Positions 19,501 through 27,334 of a stretch of DNA of 64,000 nucleotides are shown in pieces. Every line of letters begins with the position of its first letter. Position 1 is the stretch's first letter. The DNA is from Anaerostipes amylophilus. GTDB taxonomy: Bacteria; Bacillota; Clostridia; Lachnospirales; Lachnospiraceae. The notes below the pieces were generated by a model. It saw only the letters and a list, made by a program, of their open reading frames with translations, was not told the origin of the DNA and made no database searches. The stretch is from positions 3,361-67,360 of the forward strand of contig NZ_JAOQJG010000008.1 of assembly GCF_025567365.1 (NCBI RefSeq), read 5' to 3'. The position numbers and the translations under genes are program-made.

Positions 19501-20244
19501 ATTGTCATAATTTTCAGAAAAATCAGCATAATAAATACTCTTATTTCCATCTTTGTTATAACTTAATTTTGTGTTTTTAGAAACATATTCTCCATGGATG
19601 TCATCTGCTTTTACCCCGATATACTGGTGTGTATCAATATCCTGTAATGTCATATTACTTTTGATCGTTACAGGAATATTCGTTCCAGCTTTAAAAAACT
19701 GACTTTTCATTGTCATCTCTTCAATTCCGATATAAGAGCAGCCACTAAGATCACCTCCTACTGCCACATATCCTTCCATGTTCTTATATTTTTCGATTCC
19801 CGTGATCGTCATAACCAGATCAAATGTCTGCCATCTACCATGGCTTCCATCCTTGTCACACTGATAAATCTCCATATTCGTTTTCTTGATCTGTATATTT
19901 CCAGCTGTGTTTTCTGAAGTATCAAACCATAGATATTGTTTTAAAAATCCAGGCATAGAAATGTCTGGGAGTTTCTTGGTATCTTTTCCTTTGGTAATGA
20001 TCGTCTTCGTCTGATCCGTTGGATGCATCTTAAATCCATAGGATGCATCCACACTTAATGCTTTCTGATCATCAAATGCTGAAAAAATATGTTTGTCATC
20101 TCCCCAACTGCTTGTAATTGGCTTTGCTTTGCTACAATTAAGCTGAGCCAGTACGGATTTTTCCTTTATTTTTGCTGTCAGTGCTGCTGATAATGAAAAT
20201 ACTACAACACCCAATGCCATAAGAGTTCTTCTTGCTTTCTTCAT
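16558..20244 (-). CDS. large wall-anchored repeat surface protein
   Basis: 1228-aa exported protein. Signal peptide at residues 1-24 (RRTLMALGVVVFSLSAALTA), then an N-terminal region of about 470 residues with no family I recognise. Five DUF11/isopeptide-like beta repeats of about 110-130 residues follow, each opening with K-x-Y-x(3-4)-G or -D then SYK/TYK (QYEYQAKDEVTYKV, IYKKGDHVAYKA, IYSVGETGSYKL, IYKEGQTGSYKI, VYKAGGICEYQI) and closing with IKNTA. The C-terminus is a sortase-type sorting signal, GPKTGDES at 1196-1203, a membrane helix and RKKKH; the usual Leu of LPXTG is Gly. RBS AGGAGG precedes the ATG. Likely adhesin or pilus-like stalk. Confidence 0.82.
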   Translation of the reverse strand: MKKARRTLMALGVVVFSLSAALTAKIKEKSVLAQLNCSKAKPITSSWGDDKHIFSAFDDQKALSVDASYGFKMHPTDQTKTIITKGKDTKKLPDISMPGFLKQYLWFDTSENTAGNIQIKKTNMEIYQCDKDGSHGRWQTFDLVMTITGIEKYKNMEGYVAVGGDLSGCSYIGIEEMTMKSQFFKAGTNIPVTIKSNMTLQDIDTHQYIGVKADDIHGEYVSKNTKLSYNKDGNKSIYYADFSENYDNEDFTCAGFTFASDTFEYTFGRIMDDGPTNQEQYVGYGQNMVKFDPPAPKKEIITSNGESTEHYNCPDLAKTWTYEVSQAIAGDIPKAHYFSGFAFEDNVEECQKILDIKVYGDNKDVSSEFDISQNGNLVKARLKDPNDPEFYKRGIYVLKIKIKMNIMKDATKEQLMELRNLWEKHGHYNENKTVLTQNNKAKTIIDGKNTMTNEVRVDIELPKKDESNPGLLLTKETKQYEYQAKDEVTYKVTVKNKNPKAGTAYFTIQDRSFADNSRVSLKDIKVSGIPEDCYTMQKEGNSWILKSKGDYVLPYENEIQIVYTMKTSVAANGQLIDNEASAWAAGIPETKDQAQIYINSPKNDVIKSAPAQIYKKGDHVAYKAVITNPNPGTFMRDIRIEDEIKAEGIRIIPGTLSVMADGKNITSKCQAEFDDNERSYTIQTPIALKNGIIPVFASECGKKDTNYNDLWMTDKIEISYQAVIEQDGLEGKDIKNVMKVPATRNSNKELIREDADIPSGGGVAEEMIKIKAPKLQILKQSDKKIYSVGETGSYKLHITQGKEGVKAKNIIVTDEFEKEGMKISDFQVMYNKQDITDECKIEARDGNFVVETGKDLGDSDSIDIIYKVLFEKRIDGAIKNTAIVQSDNTEPAQDENTVVVKPPMLKIEKTSDHKIYKEGQTGSYKIRVTQKNEGMTAHKVIIEDLFEKKGMDIGMIRVKYNGEDITNQCEISRDDTSRKFKIATGRDLSDKDELLVIYDTAFLSMIDGDIKNTAFAYSEDADKVRDDIVVTMEENIPQLLITKRSDKTVYKAGGICEYQIFVSQIVKDAVAKNIVIEDKIDHKYAKIIKESVHVFSPDEADITSKCRIVVSDNSFRIETKENLTNDQKIKVIYQVKLNNKIMKDRTIKNTAKAKADNAKEVTAVREIKVRKQKIPENITYTKNKGNDFENTATSSGPKTGDESDLRWIFAMAAAAFSGILLLYRKKKH

Positions 20245-20289
20245 GAATACTACCCTCCTTATTATTGCCTTTTCTTTCCCTCATTCTCC

Positions 20290-20440
20290 AGCAGACAGAA
20301 TTGTCTCATAGCATCTCAGCTCCCCTCATTCTTATGACAGGCTGCACTCACCTCCATGACCATGCAGAAGTCTCATTATCATATCCTTGTTCGCTCCCTG
20401 TCTCCAGATCATGGCGGGATATGTCCTCTTCGGACTGTAC
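20290..20440 (-). ncRNA. candidate structured leader upstream of the surface-protein gene
   Basis: The 448 bases between the surface-protein gene and thrC contain no convincing gene. About 150 bases fold into consecutive hairpins. Plus coordinates: 20293-20297 with 20302-20306 (AGACA/TGTCT); 20317-20320 with 20341-20344, holding an inner TCAT/ATGA; 20342-20346 with 20363-20367; 20380-20386 with 20417-20423 (CATATCC/GGATATG), stacked on CGC/GCG and an inner CTG-GAGA-CAG tetraloop on the minus strand; 20423-20426 with 20432-20435. Two helices share bases 20342-20344, so they exclude each other. I match it to no known riboswitch. 20441-20621 holds only a possible promoter and a palindrome. Confidence 0.35.
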
Positions 20441-20467
20441 TAGAAAATGGTCTTATTCAGTTGTCAA
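20439..20467 (-). promoter_or_regulatory. possible promoter of the surface-protein gene
   Basis: Perfect -35 TTGACA (20462-20467), 17-base spacer, weak -10 TCTAGT (20439-20444, 4 of 6 matches). Transcription from it would begin at about 20432, at the edge of the structured leader. Confidence 0.4.
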
Positions 20468-20621
20468 AACTTCCCTTGGATTCATCATTTGATCGTCTTG
20501 TCGTGAATGGATTATCTGATTTGATTGATCAATCATCATTTTGATTTGTTTTTAGAATTTTCTGATATTGTATTCTCTTCCATTTATTCCCTATCTTGGT
20601 TCATCATAACATTTTCACATA

Positions 20622-20657
20622 AAAAAAGCAACCCATATTTTTATGAATTGCTTTTTT
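20622..20657. terminator. terminator after thrC
   Basis: Stem AAAAAAGCAA/TTGCTTTTTT with a 16-base loop, 36 bases after the thrC stop. Symmetric, so it could act in either direction. Confidence 0.75.
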
Positions 20658-20692
20658 ACTTTTATTTATTCTATTATACAAGAATGTATTCC

Positions 20693-22183
20693 TTAGATTC
20701 CAAGAATCTTTTTCACTTCATCTTCCATTGCTACTGTTTCGCACACTGTGTCATGAAGTACTGGTGCTGTTCTGATCTCTTCGATCGCTTTTGGAATTTC
20801 TGTCTTTGATACTTTGTTAAGTTCATCAACTAATTCAAAATCATCTTCTGCATCGTATGCTGGATCAATCGCATCCATAACACTTCTTGTAAATTTGTAT
20901 GGACTGGCTGTTGAAGCAATGATTGTTGGAGTTTTGTCATCTCCAGTTGCTGCTTTGTATTTGTCATATGCAACGGCTGCTACTGCTGTATGTGTATCCA
21001 TTACATATCCTTCTTTGTCATATACTTCTTTGATCTTCACTGCTGTTTCTTCTTCACTTCCAAAAGCTCCAAAGAACTCAGATAATTCTGCTTTCATTGC
21101 ATCTGTGATCACATATTCTCCGTCTTTTGTAAGTGCTGCCATAAATTCTGCACACTGTTTTGGATCATTTCCTGCGATTCTGTAGATCATACGCTCTAAG
21201 TTGCTTGAGATCAGGATATCCATAGATGGAGATGTTGTAACATAGAATTCTCTGTTACGATCATATTTCCCTGTCTCAAAGAAATCAAATAATACTTTGT
21301 TCTTATTAGATGCACAGACAAACTTATTGATTGGAATACCCATCTGTTTTGCATAGTAAGAAGCTAAGATGTTACCAAAGTTTCCTGTTGGAACTACAAC
21401 ATTCATAGGTTCTCCTGCTTTCAGGGCACCCTGTTTTAATAAATCTGCATAAGCTTTTACATAATATACGACCTGTGGCACTAAACGTCCGATATTGATA
21501 GAGTTCGCAGATGAGAACTGGAATCCATTATCATTCATAACTTTCGCTAACTCTTTGTTAGAGAACATTTTTTTAACACCTGTCTGGGCATCGTCAAAGT
21601 TTCCTTTGATTCCGATCACATATGTATTGTTACCCTTCTGTGTTACCATCTGTTTTTCCTGAATTGGACTAACTCCAGACTTAGGATAAAAGACAATGAT
21701 CTTGGTTCCTGGTACATCAGCAAATCCTGCCAGAGCTGCCTTTCCTGTATCTCCAGATGTTGCAGTTAAGATTACGATTTCATTCTTAACGTTATTCTTT
21801 CTTGCAGATGTTACGAGTAAATGTGGAAGAATAGATAATGCCATATCTTTAAATGCAATTGTTGCCCCGTGGAACAATTCCAGATAATATGCTCCGTCTA
21901 CTTTCTTTGTTACTGCAATTTCTTCTGTGTCAAACTTGCTGTCGTATGCATTATTAATACAAGTCTTTAATTCTTCTTCTGTAAAGTCTGTAAGGAATTC
22001 TTTCATGACTGCATAAGCAATTTCCTGATAGGACATCTTTGTCAGATCTTCCAATGCTACGTTTAACTTTGGAATACTGTCTGGTACGAATAATCCTCCA
22101 TCGCTTGTTAATCCTTTTAAAATAGCTTCAGAGGCGGTTGCTGTTTCTTCACTGTTTCTTGTGCTGTGGTATACTAAATTCAT
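20693..22183 (-). CDS. thrC: threonine synthase
   Basis: PLP enzyme converting O-phosphohomoserine to threonine. 496 aa, the long form shared with enterobacteria and fungi. It opens with the family start NLVYHSTRN. The PLP lysine lies in FHGATIAFKDMALS, the TATSGDTGKAAL loop binds substrate phosphate, and PTGNFGNILASYYA binds the cofactor phosphate. It stands alone between its own promoter and terminator; homoserine kinase and dehydrogenase genes are not in the window. Confidence 0.96.
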   Translation of the reverse strand: MNLVYHSTRNSEETATASEAILKGLTSDGGLFVPDSIPKLNVALEDLTKMSYQEIAYAVMKEFLTDFTEEELKTCINNAYDSKFDTEEIAVTKKVDGAYYLELFHGATIAFKDMALSILPHLLVTSARKNNVKNEIVILTATSGDTGKAALAGFADVPGTKIIVFYPKSGVSPIQEKQMVTQKGNNTYVIGIKGNFDDAQTGVKKMFSNKELAKVMNDNGFQFSSANSINIGRLVPQVVYYVKAYADLLKQGALKAGEPMNVVVPTGNFGNILASYYAKQMGIPINKFVCASNKNKVLFDFFETGKYDRNREFYVTTSPSMDILISSNLERMIYRIAGNDPKQCAEFMAALTKDGEYVITDAMKAELSEFFGAFGSEEETAVKIKEVYDKEGYVMDTHTAVAAVAYDKYKAATGDDKTPTIIASTASPYKFTRSVMDAIDPAYDAEDDFELVDELNKVSKTEIPKAIEEIRTAPVLHDTVCETVAMEDEVKKILGI

Positions 22184-22233
22184 ATTTCCCTACCTTTTCT
22201 TCTATCAAATATGCGTGTTTCTGTTGGTTTCTG

Positions 22234-22262
22234 ATTATAACATATGTTGTATCCATCTACAA
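22234..22262 (-). promoter_or_regulatory. promoter of thrC
   Basis: -35 TTGTAG (22257-22262), 17-base spacer, perfect -10 TATAAT (22234-22239), about 50 bases upstream of the thrC ATG. Confidence 0.65.
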
Positions 22263-22283
22263 CAGATTTTCATGAACTATATC

Positions 22284-23420
22284 TTATACAATTACAAATG
22301 TCAGCATGAGACGGACACCGCTGATCAAAGCTTTCTCATCAAAATCGAACTTTCCATGATGATTTGCAGGGTGGTCTCCACCTCCGATAAACGCAAAACA
22401 TCCATCGATTTCCTCTAAGTAATTAGCAAAATCCTCTCCTAACATCATCGCAGGAACATGCGTAAATTCTGACGGATCGAACACTTCTCCTGCCTTCTCC
22501 ATTACATTTTCTACAATCTCTGGATCATTGATCAGTGCTCCATGACTTGATGGCTGAAAATCAACTGTGACATCGATCCCATACATCTGTTCATGGGCTT
22601 TTGCAATATCTTTGACTCTCTCTTCGATCATTTCCTGTGCCTGCTTTGAAAATGTTCTTGCTGTTCCTTCGATCTTAGCTTCTCCCGCGATCACATTTCT
22701 TGCTGTTCCTGCTTCAATCTTCCCGATCGTTAATACTGCGGGATCTAATGGATTTAGATTTCTACTTACGATGGTTTGCATATTCATTACCATCGATGAT
22801 ACTGCCACCGCGGTATCAATTCCTTCATGTGGCTTTCCTGCATGACCAGACTTTCCATATAAATGAACTGCCAGCCAGTTTGTCGCCGCCATTCTTGGTC
22901 CTGCCTCCAGAGAAATCTTTCCGGATGGAATTCCATTGAAAATGTGAACTCCATAAATTCGCTTTACACTGTCCAGGATTCCTGTTTTTAACATAAACCT
23001 GGCACCTTCCGCAGTTTCTTCTGCTGGCTGAAACACAAGATAAACTCTACGATTTAATTCTGCCTCATGCATCTTTAAAATCTTCGCTGTTGCCATAAGA
23101 ATCGCTGTGTGCCCATCATGTCCACACGCATGCATACAACCATGATTTAATGATGCAAAATCAAGTCCTGTTTCTTCTTCCACTTCAAGAGCATCCATAT
23201 CTGCTCTAAGTGCAATACTGTCTTTCCTTCCATTACCAACAACTGCAATAATTCCTGAGGGATCAAAAATCTTATACGAGATCTCCCATTCTTCCAGATG
23301 TTCTCTGATATATTCCATCGTCATAGTCTCATGAAATGCTGTTTCCGGACATCGATGCAGTGCCCGGCGAAATTCTACGACTTCTTGTTCAATTGCATAT
23401 GCTTCCTGGTTTATGTCCAT
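22284..23420 (-). CDS. M20-family amidohydrolase (HipO/AbgB-like)
   Basis: 378-aa cytosolic zinc amidohydrolase of peptidase family M20D, which removes acyl groups from N-acyl amino acids or related amides; exact substrate unknown. Metal and catalytic motifs: ALRADMDAL, then MHACGHDGH near residue 100, PAEETAEGA with the catalytic Glu pair, YGVHIF, and MMLGEDFANYLE near the C-terminus. A dimerisation lid lies at about 180-290. It follows the small DUF1700 gene by 21 bases on the same strand. Confidence 0.88.
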   Translation of the reverse strand: MDINQEAYAIEQEVVEFRRALHRCPETAFHETMTMEYIREHLEEWEISYKIFDPSGIIAVVGNGRKDSIALRADMDALEVEEETGLDFASLNHGCMHACGHDGHTAILMATAKILKMHEAELNRRVYLVFQPAEETAEGARFMLKTGILDSVKRIYGVHIFNGIPSGKISLEAGPRMAATNWLAVHLYGKSGHAGKPHEGIDTAVAVSSMVMNMQTIVSRNLNPLDPAVLTIGKIEAGTARNVIAGEAKIEGTARTFSKQAQEMIEERVKDIAKAHEQMYGIDVTVDFQPSSHGALINDPEIVENVMEKAGEVFDPSEFTHVPAMMLGEDFANYLEEIDGCFAFIGGGDHPANHHGKFDFDEKALISGVRLMLTFVIV

Positions 23421-23441
23421 ATTGCTTCCTTTCTTTGCTGA

Positions 23442-23897
23442 CTACCTTCCTGTAAGATTCATGATTAAGGCAACGATCAACCCAACAATGATCACTGGTC
23501 CCAGCACGATCATCATTGCATTAAATATATGAAACAGTAAGTAAATAATGAAAATAAAAATGATCACGGATAAAAGACATCCGAGTTTAAATTTTGTAGA
23601 ATTCATCGTGAAAATATGTGTATTTCCACCAAACATATCCTCTGGAGTTTCCTCCTGTTCATCCTCATAATATTCTGTCTGTGCATAACTATCGTCCACA
23701 CCTGCTGCGTCAATGATCGACCTTGCGATCAGTCTTGGACTACCTAATTCGTTTAAAATTTCTGCTTCTGTCTTTCCACTTCTGATCTGTTCATTGATAT
23801 AATTCTCATAATAGTCAATATTTTGTTGTACTACCATCGGCGATACTATTCCCTCTAGTGAAGATCTTAACTCCCCCATAAATTGTTTTCTTGTCAT
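23442..23897 (-). CDS. DUF1700/HAAS-type membrane protein
   Basis: 151-aa protein. Its N-terminal half is the helical domain seen in DUF1700 proteins (FMGELRSSLEG, then EAEILNELGSPRLIARSII), a fold often used to read a partner regulator. The C-terminal half has two membrane helices (LGCLLSVIIFIFIIYLLF and MMIVLGPVIIVGLIVALI). The ATG at 23897 has GGAG at good spacing and lies 4 bases after the stop of the phosphatase gene; the ATG five codons upstream is too close to its ribosome site. No PadR regulator, the common DUF1700 neighbour, is adjacent. Confidence 0.75.
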   Translation of the reverse strand: MTRKQFMGELRSSLEGIVSPMVVQQNIDYYENYINEQIRSGKTEAEILNELGSPRLIARSIIDAAGVDDSYAQTEYYEDEQEETPEDMFGGNTHIFTMNSTKFKLGCLLSVIIFIFIIYLLFHIFNAMMIVLGPVIIVGLIVALIMNLTGR

Positions 23898-23901
23898 AAA
23901 T

Positions 23902-24522
23902 TTATTCTCCATCCTTATTATAGAAAATCTCTGACTCCTTTAATACGTGACAGGTTCCGTCTTTTACTTCGATCGTTGTCACTCCACAATTCTCCTGTCT
24001 TGGTGCATGCCAGAATTCCTCGATATCTCTTCCGTATATATGAGTCAGCAAACTATGTATCCAGGCTCCATGGGAAAAAACAGCAACGTGCTGATATTTT
24101 CTCTCATTCGGCAGAATCATATCTTCCAAAAATTCTACTGCCCTTCCTATAACTTCTCTATGTGTCTCACAACCATTAGTCGTTTCAAAATGTACTGGAT
24201 CATTAAAAAAATCAAGAAATGGATCATTCCTGTCTTCCAATTCTTTTAATGTCATTCCTTCAAACATTCCAAAACAAGCTTCTTTCACCCTTTCGTCCTC
24301 ATATAACGGAACATTTCTTCCACCTAAAATGATCTCCCCTGTTTCTTTTGCTCTCTTTAATGGACTGGTATATCCTATATCAAATGGTACATGACGAAGT
24401 CCTTCTCTTGTCATAAATGCAAGTTCTCTTCCATATTCATTCAACTCTATATCTGAACTTCCCTGAATTCTATGTACTTTATTCCAGTCAGTTTCTCCAT
24501 GCCGGATCAAATATAACTTCAA
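23902..24522 (-). CDS. histidine phosphatase (phosphoglycerate mutase-like)
   Basis: 206-aa cytosolic phosphatase of the branch-1 histidine phosphatase family. The phospho-accepting His is in LIRHGETDWN at residues 5-14, the second Arg in YTSPLKRAKET, the Glu in KEACFGMFEG and the final His in VFSHGAWIHSL. The lack of a mutase insert suggests a phosphatase, possibly on alpha-ribazole phosphate or a sugar phosphate; the substrate is not evident. First gene of the run to DUF1700 and M20. Confidence 0.88.
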   Translation of the reverse strand: MKLYLIRHGETDWNKVHRIQGSSDIELNEYGRELAFMTREGLRHVPFDIGYTSPLKRAKETGEIILGGRNVPLYEDERVKEACFGMFEGMTLKELEDRNDPFLDFFNDPVHFETTNGCETHREVIGRAVEFLEDMILPNERKYQHVAVFSHGAWIHSLLTHIYGRDIEEFWHAPRQENCGVTTIEVKDGTCHVLKESEIFYNKDGE

Positions 24523-24689
24523 AACATTTTACCTCCAATTTAACAATAGCATACCTTATTTTTTTGATTGAGTCTAGTCCCTCTTCATTGTGCATTTTTT
24601 CACTAAAATATAAAAAACTATGGATTTTTTATCGAACTTTGCTATACTAAGATTATACATATAAACTGAAATTTTAGGAGAGAAAAATT

Positions 24690-25082
24690 ATGAACATTCA
24701 TGTTGGAGACGAGATTGAATTAACAGAACAAGTAGTTCCAGAAAACACTGCAAAGGAATGGGGAAGTGGAAGCCTTCCTGTTTATGCAACACCTGCTATG
24801 ATCTTATTAATTGAGAAAGCCGCTGTTAAATTATTAGATGGCAAACTTGAAGAAGGTCAGACAAGTGTTGGAACAAATTTAAACATTGCACATGTTTCCG
24901 CAACACCAGTCAATGGAACGATCAAATGTCACTGCTCATTATCTGAGATTGACCGCAAACGTCTGGTATTCCATATCGAAGTAACTGATAACAAAGGACG
25001 TGTTGGAATCGGTACTCATGAAAGATTCATCGTTGCTGATGAACCATTTATGGAAAAAGCTGCTAAGAAATTAGAAGATTAA
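24690..25082 (+). CDS. hotdog-fold thioesterase (FlK-like)
   Basis: 130-aa thioesterase related to fluoroacetyl-CoA thioesterase FlK. The hotdog signature is visible: substrate-side Thr34-Pro35 and Glu42 in YATPAMILLIE, and His68 in NIAHVSATPVNG, matching the Thr/Glu/His triad of the family. In gut Firmicutes such proteins probably hydrolyse a small acyl-CoA as housekeeping; no neighbour indicates fluoroacetate metabolism. RBS TAGGAG precedes the ATG. Confidence 0.8.
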   Translation: MNIHVGDEIELTEQVVPENTAKEWGSGSLPVYATPAMILLIEKAAVKLLDGKLEEGQTSVGTNLNIAHVSATPVNGTIKCHCSLSEIDRKRLVFHIEVTDNKGRVGIGTHERFIVADEPFMEKAAKKLED

Positions 25083-25103
25083 TTTTTAACTCTATGTACA
25101 AAA

Positions 25104-25140
25104 AAAAATGGTGTCAGGATTTAATCCCGACACCATTTTT
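25104..25140. terminator. bidirectional terminator
   Basis: Stem AAAAATGGTGTC/GACACCATTTTT with inner pairs and a short loop, between the convergent thioesterase and ribU genes. Confidence 0.9.
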
Positions 25141-25149
25141 ATTATATTT

Positions 25150-25767
25150 TTATCTGCTTGTTCCCTTTAAGATTGGGGAAATCTTCTTATAAATAAAGAA
25201 TGTAATCACTACACTGCACATTCCTTTGATAAATGTGAATGGCATATTAAACCAGATCAGTGCATCCCATAATGTCTTCACGTTCTTGTTGATCGCCTGA
25301 TATGCACCAAGAATCGCCTGCATTGGCATGAAGTTTGTGTATACTGGATATACAACAAAGTAGTTTGAAAATACGCTGACGACTGACATAAGGACTGCCC
25401 CTGCTAATGCTCCGATCATTGCACTCTTCTGTGTTTTCTTTTTCTTATAAATAAGTCCTGCTGGTAATACAAAGCATACGCCTAAGATAAAGTTAGAAAG
25501 CTCTCCAACTCCACCTGTCTGTGTATGAAGAAGGTTGATCGCATTCTTGATAAAGCATACTGCAATTCCAGATACCGGTCCCATCGCATATGCTGCTAAT
25601 AATGCTGGAAGTTCTGAAAAATCAAACTTGATAAATGGTGGTATTAACATAGGAATTGGAAATTCCAAAAACATCAGCACTGTTGCCAATGCTCCCAACA
25701 TACCTGTTACTGCGATCGTTCTGATATTGAACTTTGTTCTTTTCATTGTCATTGTGTCTCCTGACAT
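25150..25767 (-). CDS. ribU: riboflavin ECF transporter S component
   Basis: 205-aa integral membrane substrate-binding subunit of an energy-coupling factor transporter for riboflavin. Six predicted helices; the N-terminal part (MLGALATVLMFLEFPIPML, then KFDFSELPALLAAYAMGP) matches RibU. The substrate call rests mainly on the FMN riboswitch upstream. A longer frame reaches 25848 but would run into the riboswitch terminator; the ATG at 25767 has GGGAG upstream. The energising EcfAA'T genes are not in the window and are presumably shared. Confidence 0.92.
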   Translation of the reverse strand: MSGDTMTMKRTKFNIRTIAVTGMLGALATVLMFLEFPIPMLIPPFIKFDFSELPALLAAYAMGPVSGIAVCFIKNAINLLHTQTGGVGELSNFILGVCFVLPAGLIYKKKKTQKSAMIGALAGAVLMSVVSVFSNYFVVYPVYTNFMPMQAILGAYQAINKNVKTLWDALIWFNMPFTFIKGMCSVVITFFIYKKISPILKGTSR

Positions 25768-25848
25768 GATAATTCTCCCTTTCTTATCAAAAGATTTTAA
25801 ATTTGTCCGCCAGAAGTTCTTGCAAAATTTTATAATTGTTTTATACAA

Positions 25849-25886
25849 GAAAAAATCCTGTCCATTTATCTACATAAACGACAGGG
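25849..25886 (-). terminator. FMN-riboswitch-controlled terminator
   Basis: Stem CCTGTC/GACAGG followed on the minus strand by ATTTTTT, between the aptamer and the ribU start. Layout fits transcription termination when FMN is bound. Confidence 0.8.
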
Positions 25887-25945
25887 CTTCTGACTTGATC
25901 ACATATCTTATATCTTCGTAATATCTTAAGACATGTCATCCAACT

Positions 25946-26079
25946 ACTTCTTTCATCCAGACTATACTGTTGGTTCAGGATTCTAACCTGATCGGCTTTA
26001 CGCTCGTGGACTTATCTCTCTTAGAGTATCACCACCAGTCGAGAATTGATATCTTCGATATCTCACTCTGCCCTGAAGT
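25946..26079 (-). promoter_or_regulatory. FMN riboswitch (RFN element)
   Basis: Conserved RFN blocks are readable on the minus strand: CTTCAGGGCAGAGTG at the 5' side, GACTGGTGGT, CCACGAGCG, GATCAGGTTAGAATCCTGA, CCGA/CCAACAGTATAGTCTGGATG and the closing GAAGAAG-type 3' strand. Binds FMN and turns off ribU. Confidence 0.95.
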
Positions 26080-26150
26080 TGGAGAATCAATCTTCTCTAC
26101 TTCAATATTCAATTACCAGAAAATGAAAGTGTTTTCTGTTCACATTTTTT

Positions 26151-26179
26151 ATTATAATAACTTCTGTTTTATTTGTAAA
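26151..26179 (-). promoter_or_regulatory. promoter of the FMN riboswitch and ribU
   Basis: -35 TTTACA (26174-26179), 17-base spacer, perfect -10 TATAAT (26151-26156). The start would be at about 26144, some 65 bases before the aptamer. Confidence 0.75.
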
Positions 26180-26202
26180 GTATCATTTCATATTTCCTTA
26201 TC

Positions 26203-26231
26203 TTTACACAAAGATTATTATTTGTTAAAAT
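26203..26231 (+). promoter_or_regulatory. possible promoter of the DAHP synthase gene
   Basis: -35 TTTACA (26203-26208), 17-base spacer, -10 TAAAAT (26226-26231), with AAGGAG and the ATG about 40 bases further. Divergent from the ribU promoter. Confidence 0.5.
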
Positions 26232-26281
26232 ATACACAAGCAAAATGCTTTATTGTATGAATTGTTAAGGAGAAAACAACT

Positions 26282-27310
26282 ATGGGAATGCACAAAATTG
26301 CGAAGATGCCTTCTCCAGAGGAATTAAAAGAAGAGATGCCTCTGAGTGAAGAAGCAAAACAAATCAAAGCTGCAAGAGACAAAGAGATCCGTGATGTATT
26401 TACAGGTAAATCTGATAAATTCTTAGTCATCATCGGGCCTTGTTCTGCAGATAATGAAACTGCTGTTATGGATTATCTTGGACGTCTGGCAAGAGTTCAG
26501 AAAGATCTTGCTGACAAGTTACTGATCATCCCTCGTATCTACACTAACAAGCCTCGTACAACAGGTGATGGATACAAAGGCATGGTTCATCAGCCAGACC
26601 CAGAGAAAGCACCAGATATGGCAAGTGGTCTTCGTTCTGTTCGTAAACTTCATATGGAAGCATTAGAAGAATTTCATATGCCTGCCGCAGACGAGATGCT
26701 CTATCCAGGAAACTGGCCATATATGGATGACCTTTTATCCTACGTTGCCGTTGGAGCCCGTTCTGTAGAGAACCAGCAGCACCGCCTGACAGTCAGCGGA
26801 TTTGATATCCCTGCTGGAATGAAGAACCCTACTGGTGGAGACCTGACAGTTATGATGAACTCTATCACTGCTGGACAGCACCAGCATGATTTCATTGCCA
26901 ATGGATACGAGGTCAAAACAGATGGTAACCCTCTGACACATGCCATTTTACGTGGTTCCGTGAATCGTCATGGAAATAATATTCCAAACTATCATTATGA
27001 AGATCTGACTCGTGTTGCTTATATGTACGAGAAATTCCAGCTTAAGAACCCTGCAGTTATCGTTGATGCAAATCACTCTAATTCAGGTAAACAGTGGGAT
27101 CAGCAGCCTCGTATCGTACAGGAAGTTCTCCACAGCAGAAGTTTCTTACCTGAGATCAAAAATCTTGTCAAAGGTATCATGATCGAAAGTTACATCGAAG
27201 ATGGTAACCAGTCTATCGGTAATGGTGTTTATGGACAGTCTATCACTGACCCTTGTCTTGGATGGGACAAATCTGCTGCCCTGCTTTATCGTATGGCAGA
27301 TTATGTATAG
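26282..27310 (+). CDS. 3-deoxy-7-phosphoheptulonate (DAHP) synthase, type I
   Basis: First enzyme of the shikimate pathway: PEP plus erythrose 4-phosphate to DAHP. 342 aa, of the AroF/AroG/AroH type common in proteobacteria. Active-site segments: VIIGPCSADN, YTNKPRTTGDGYKG, the GARSVENQQHR loop, GMKNPTGGDL, and metal ligands in VDANHSNSGKQ and GIMIESY. The N-terminal extension usually carries the feedback site; which amino acid inhibits it cannot be told here, so I give no AroF/G/H letter. Monocistronic. Confidence 0.93.
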   Translation: MGMHKIAKMPSPEELKEEMPLSEEAKQIKAARDKEIRDVFTGKSDKFLVIIGPCSADNETAVMDYLGRLARVQKDLADKLLIIPRIYTNKPRTTGDGYKGMVHQPDPEKAPDMASGLRSVRKLHMEALEEFHMPAADEMLYPGNWPYMDDLLSYVAVGARSVENQQHRLTVSGFDIPAGMKNPTGGDLTVMMNSITAGQHQHDFIANGYEVKTDGNPLTHAILRGSVNRHGNNIPNYHYEDLTRVAYMYEKFQLKNPAVIVDANHSNSGKQWDQQPRIVQEVLHSRSFLPEIKNLVKGIMIESYIEDGNQSIGNGVYGQSITDPCLGWDKSAALLYRMADYV

Positions 27311-27334
27311 AATAAATACAAGATTCTAGGTACA

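Noticed and set aside
20290..20440. Known riboswitch (c-di-GMP, cobalamin, SAM, T-box) before the surface-protein gene
   Set aside because: None of the conserved core strings of these classes is present on either strand.
20265..20544. Two plus-strand frames of 62-75 codons in the gap before thrC
   Set aside because: No ribosome site, no recognisable motif, and the same bases form hairpins on the minus strand; more likely a leader than coding.
24600..24665. Promoter of the thioesterase gene with -10 TATACT
   Set aside because: The -10 is good but no -35 at 16-18 bases matches; not strong enough to list.
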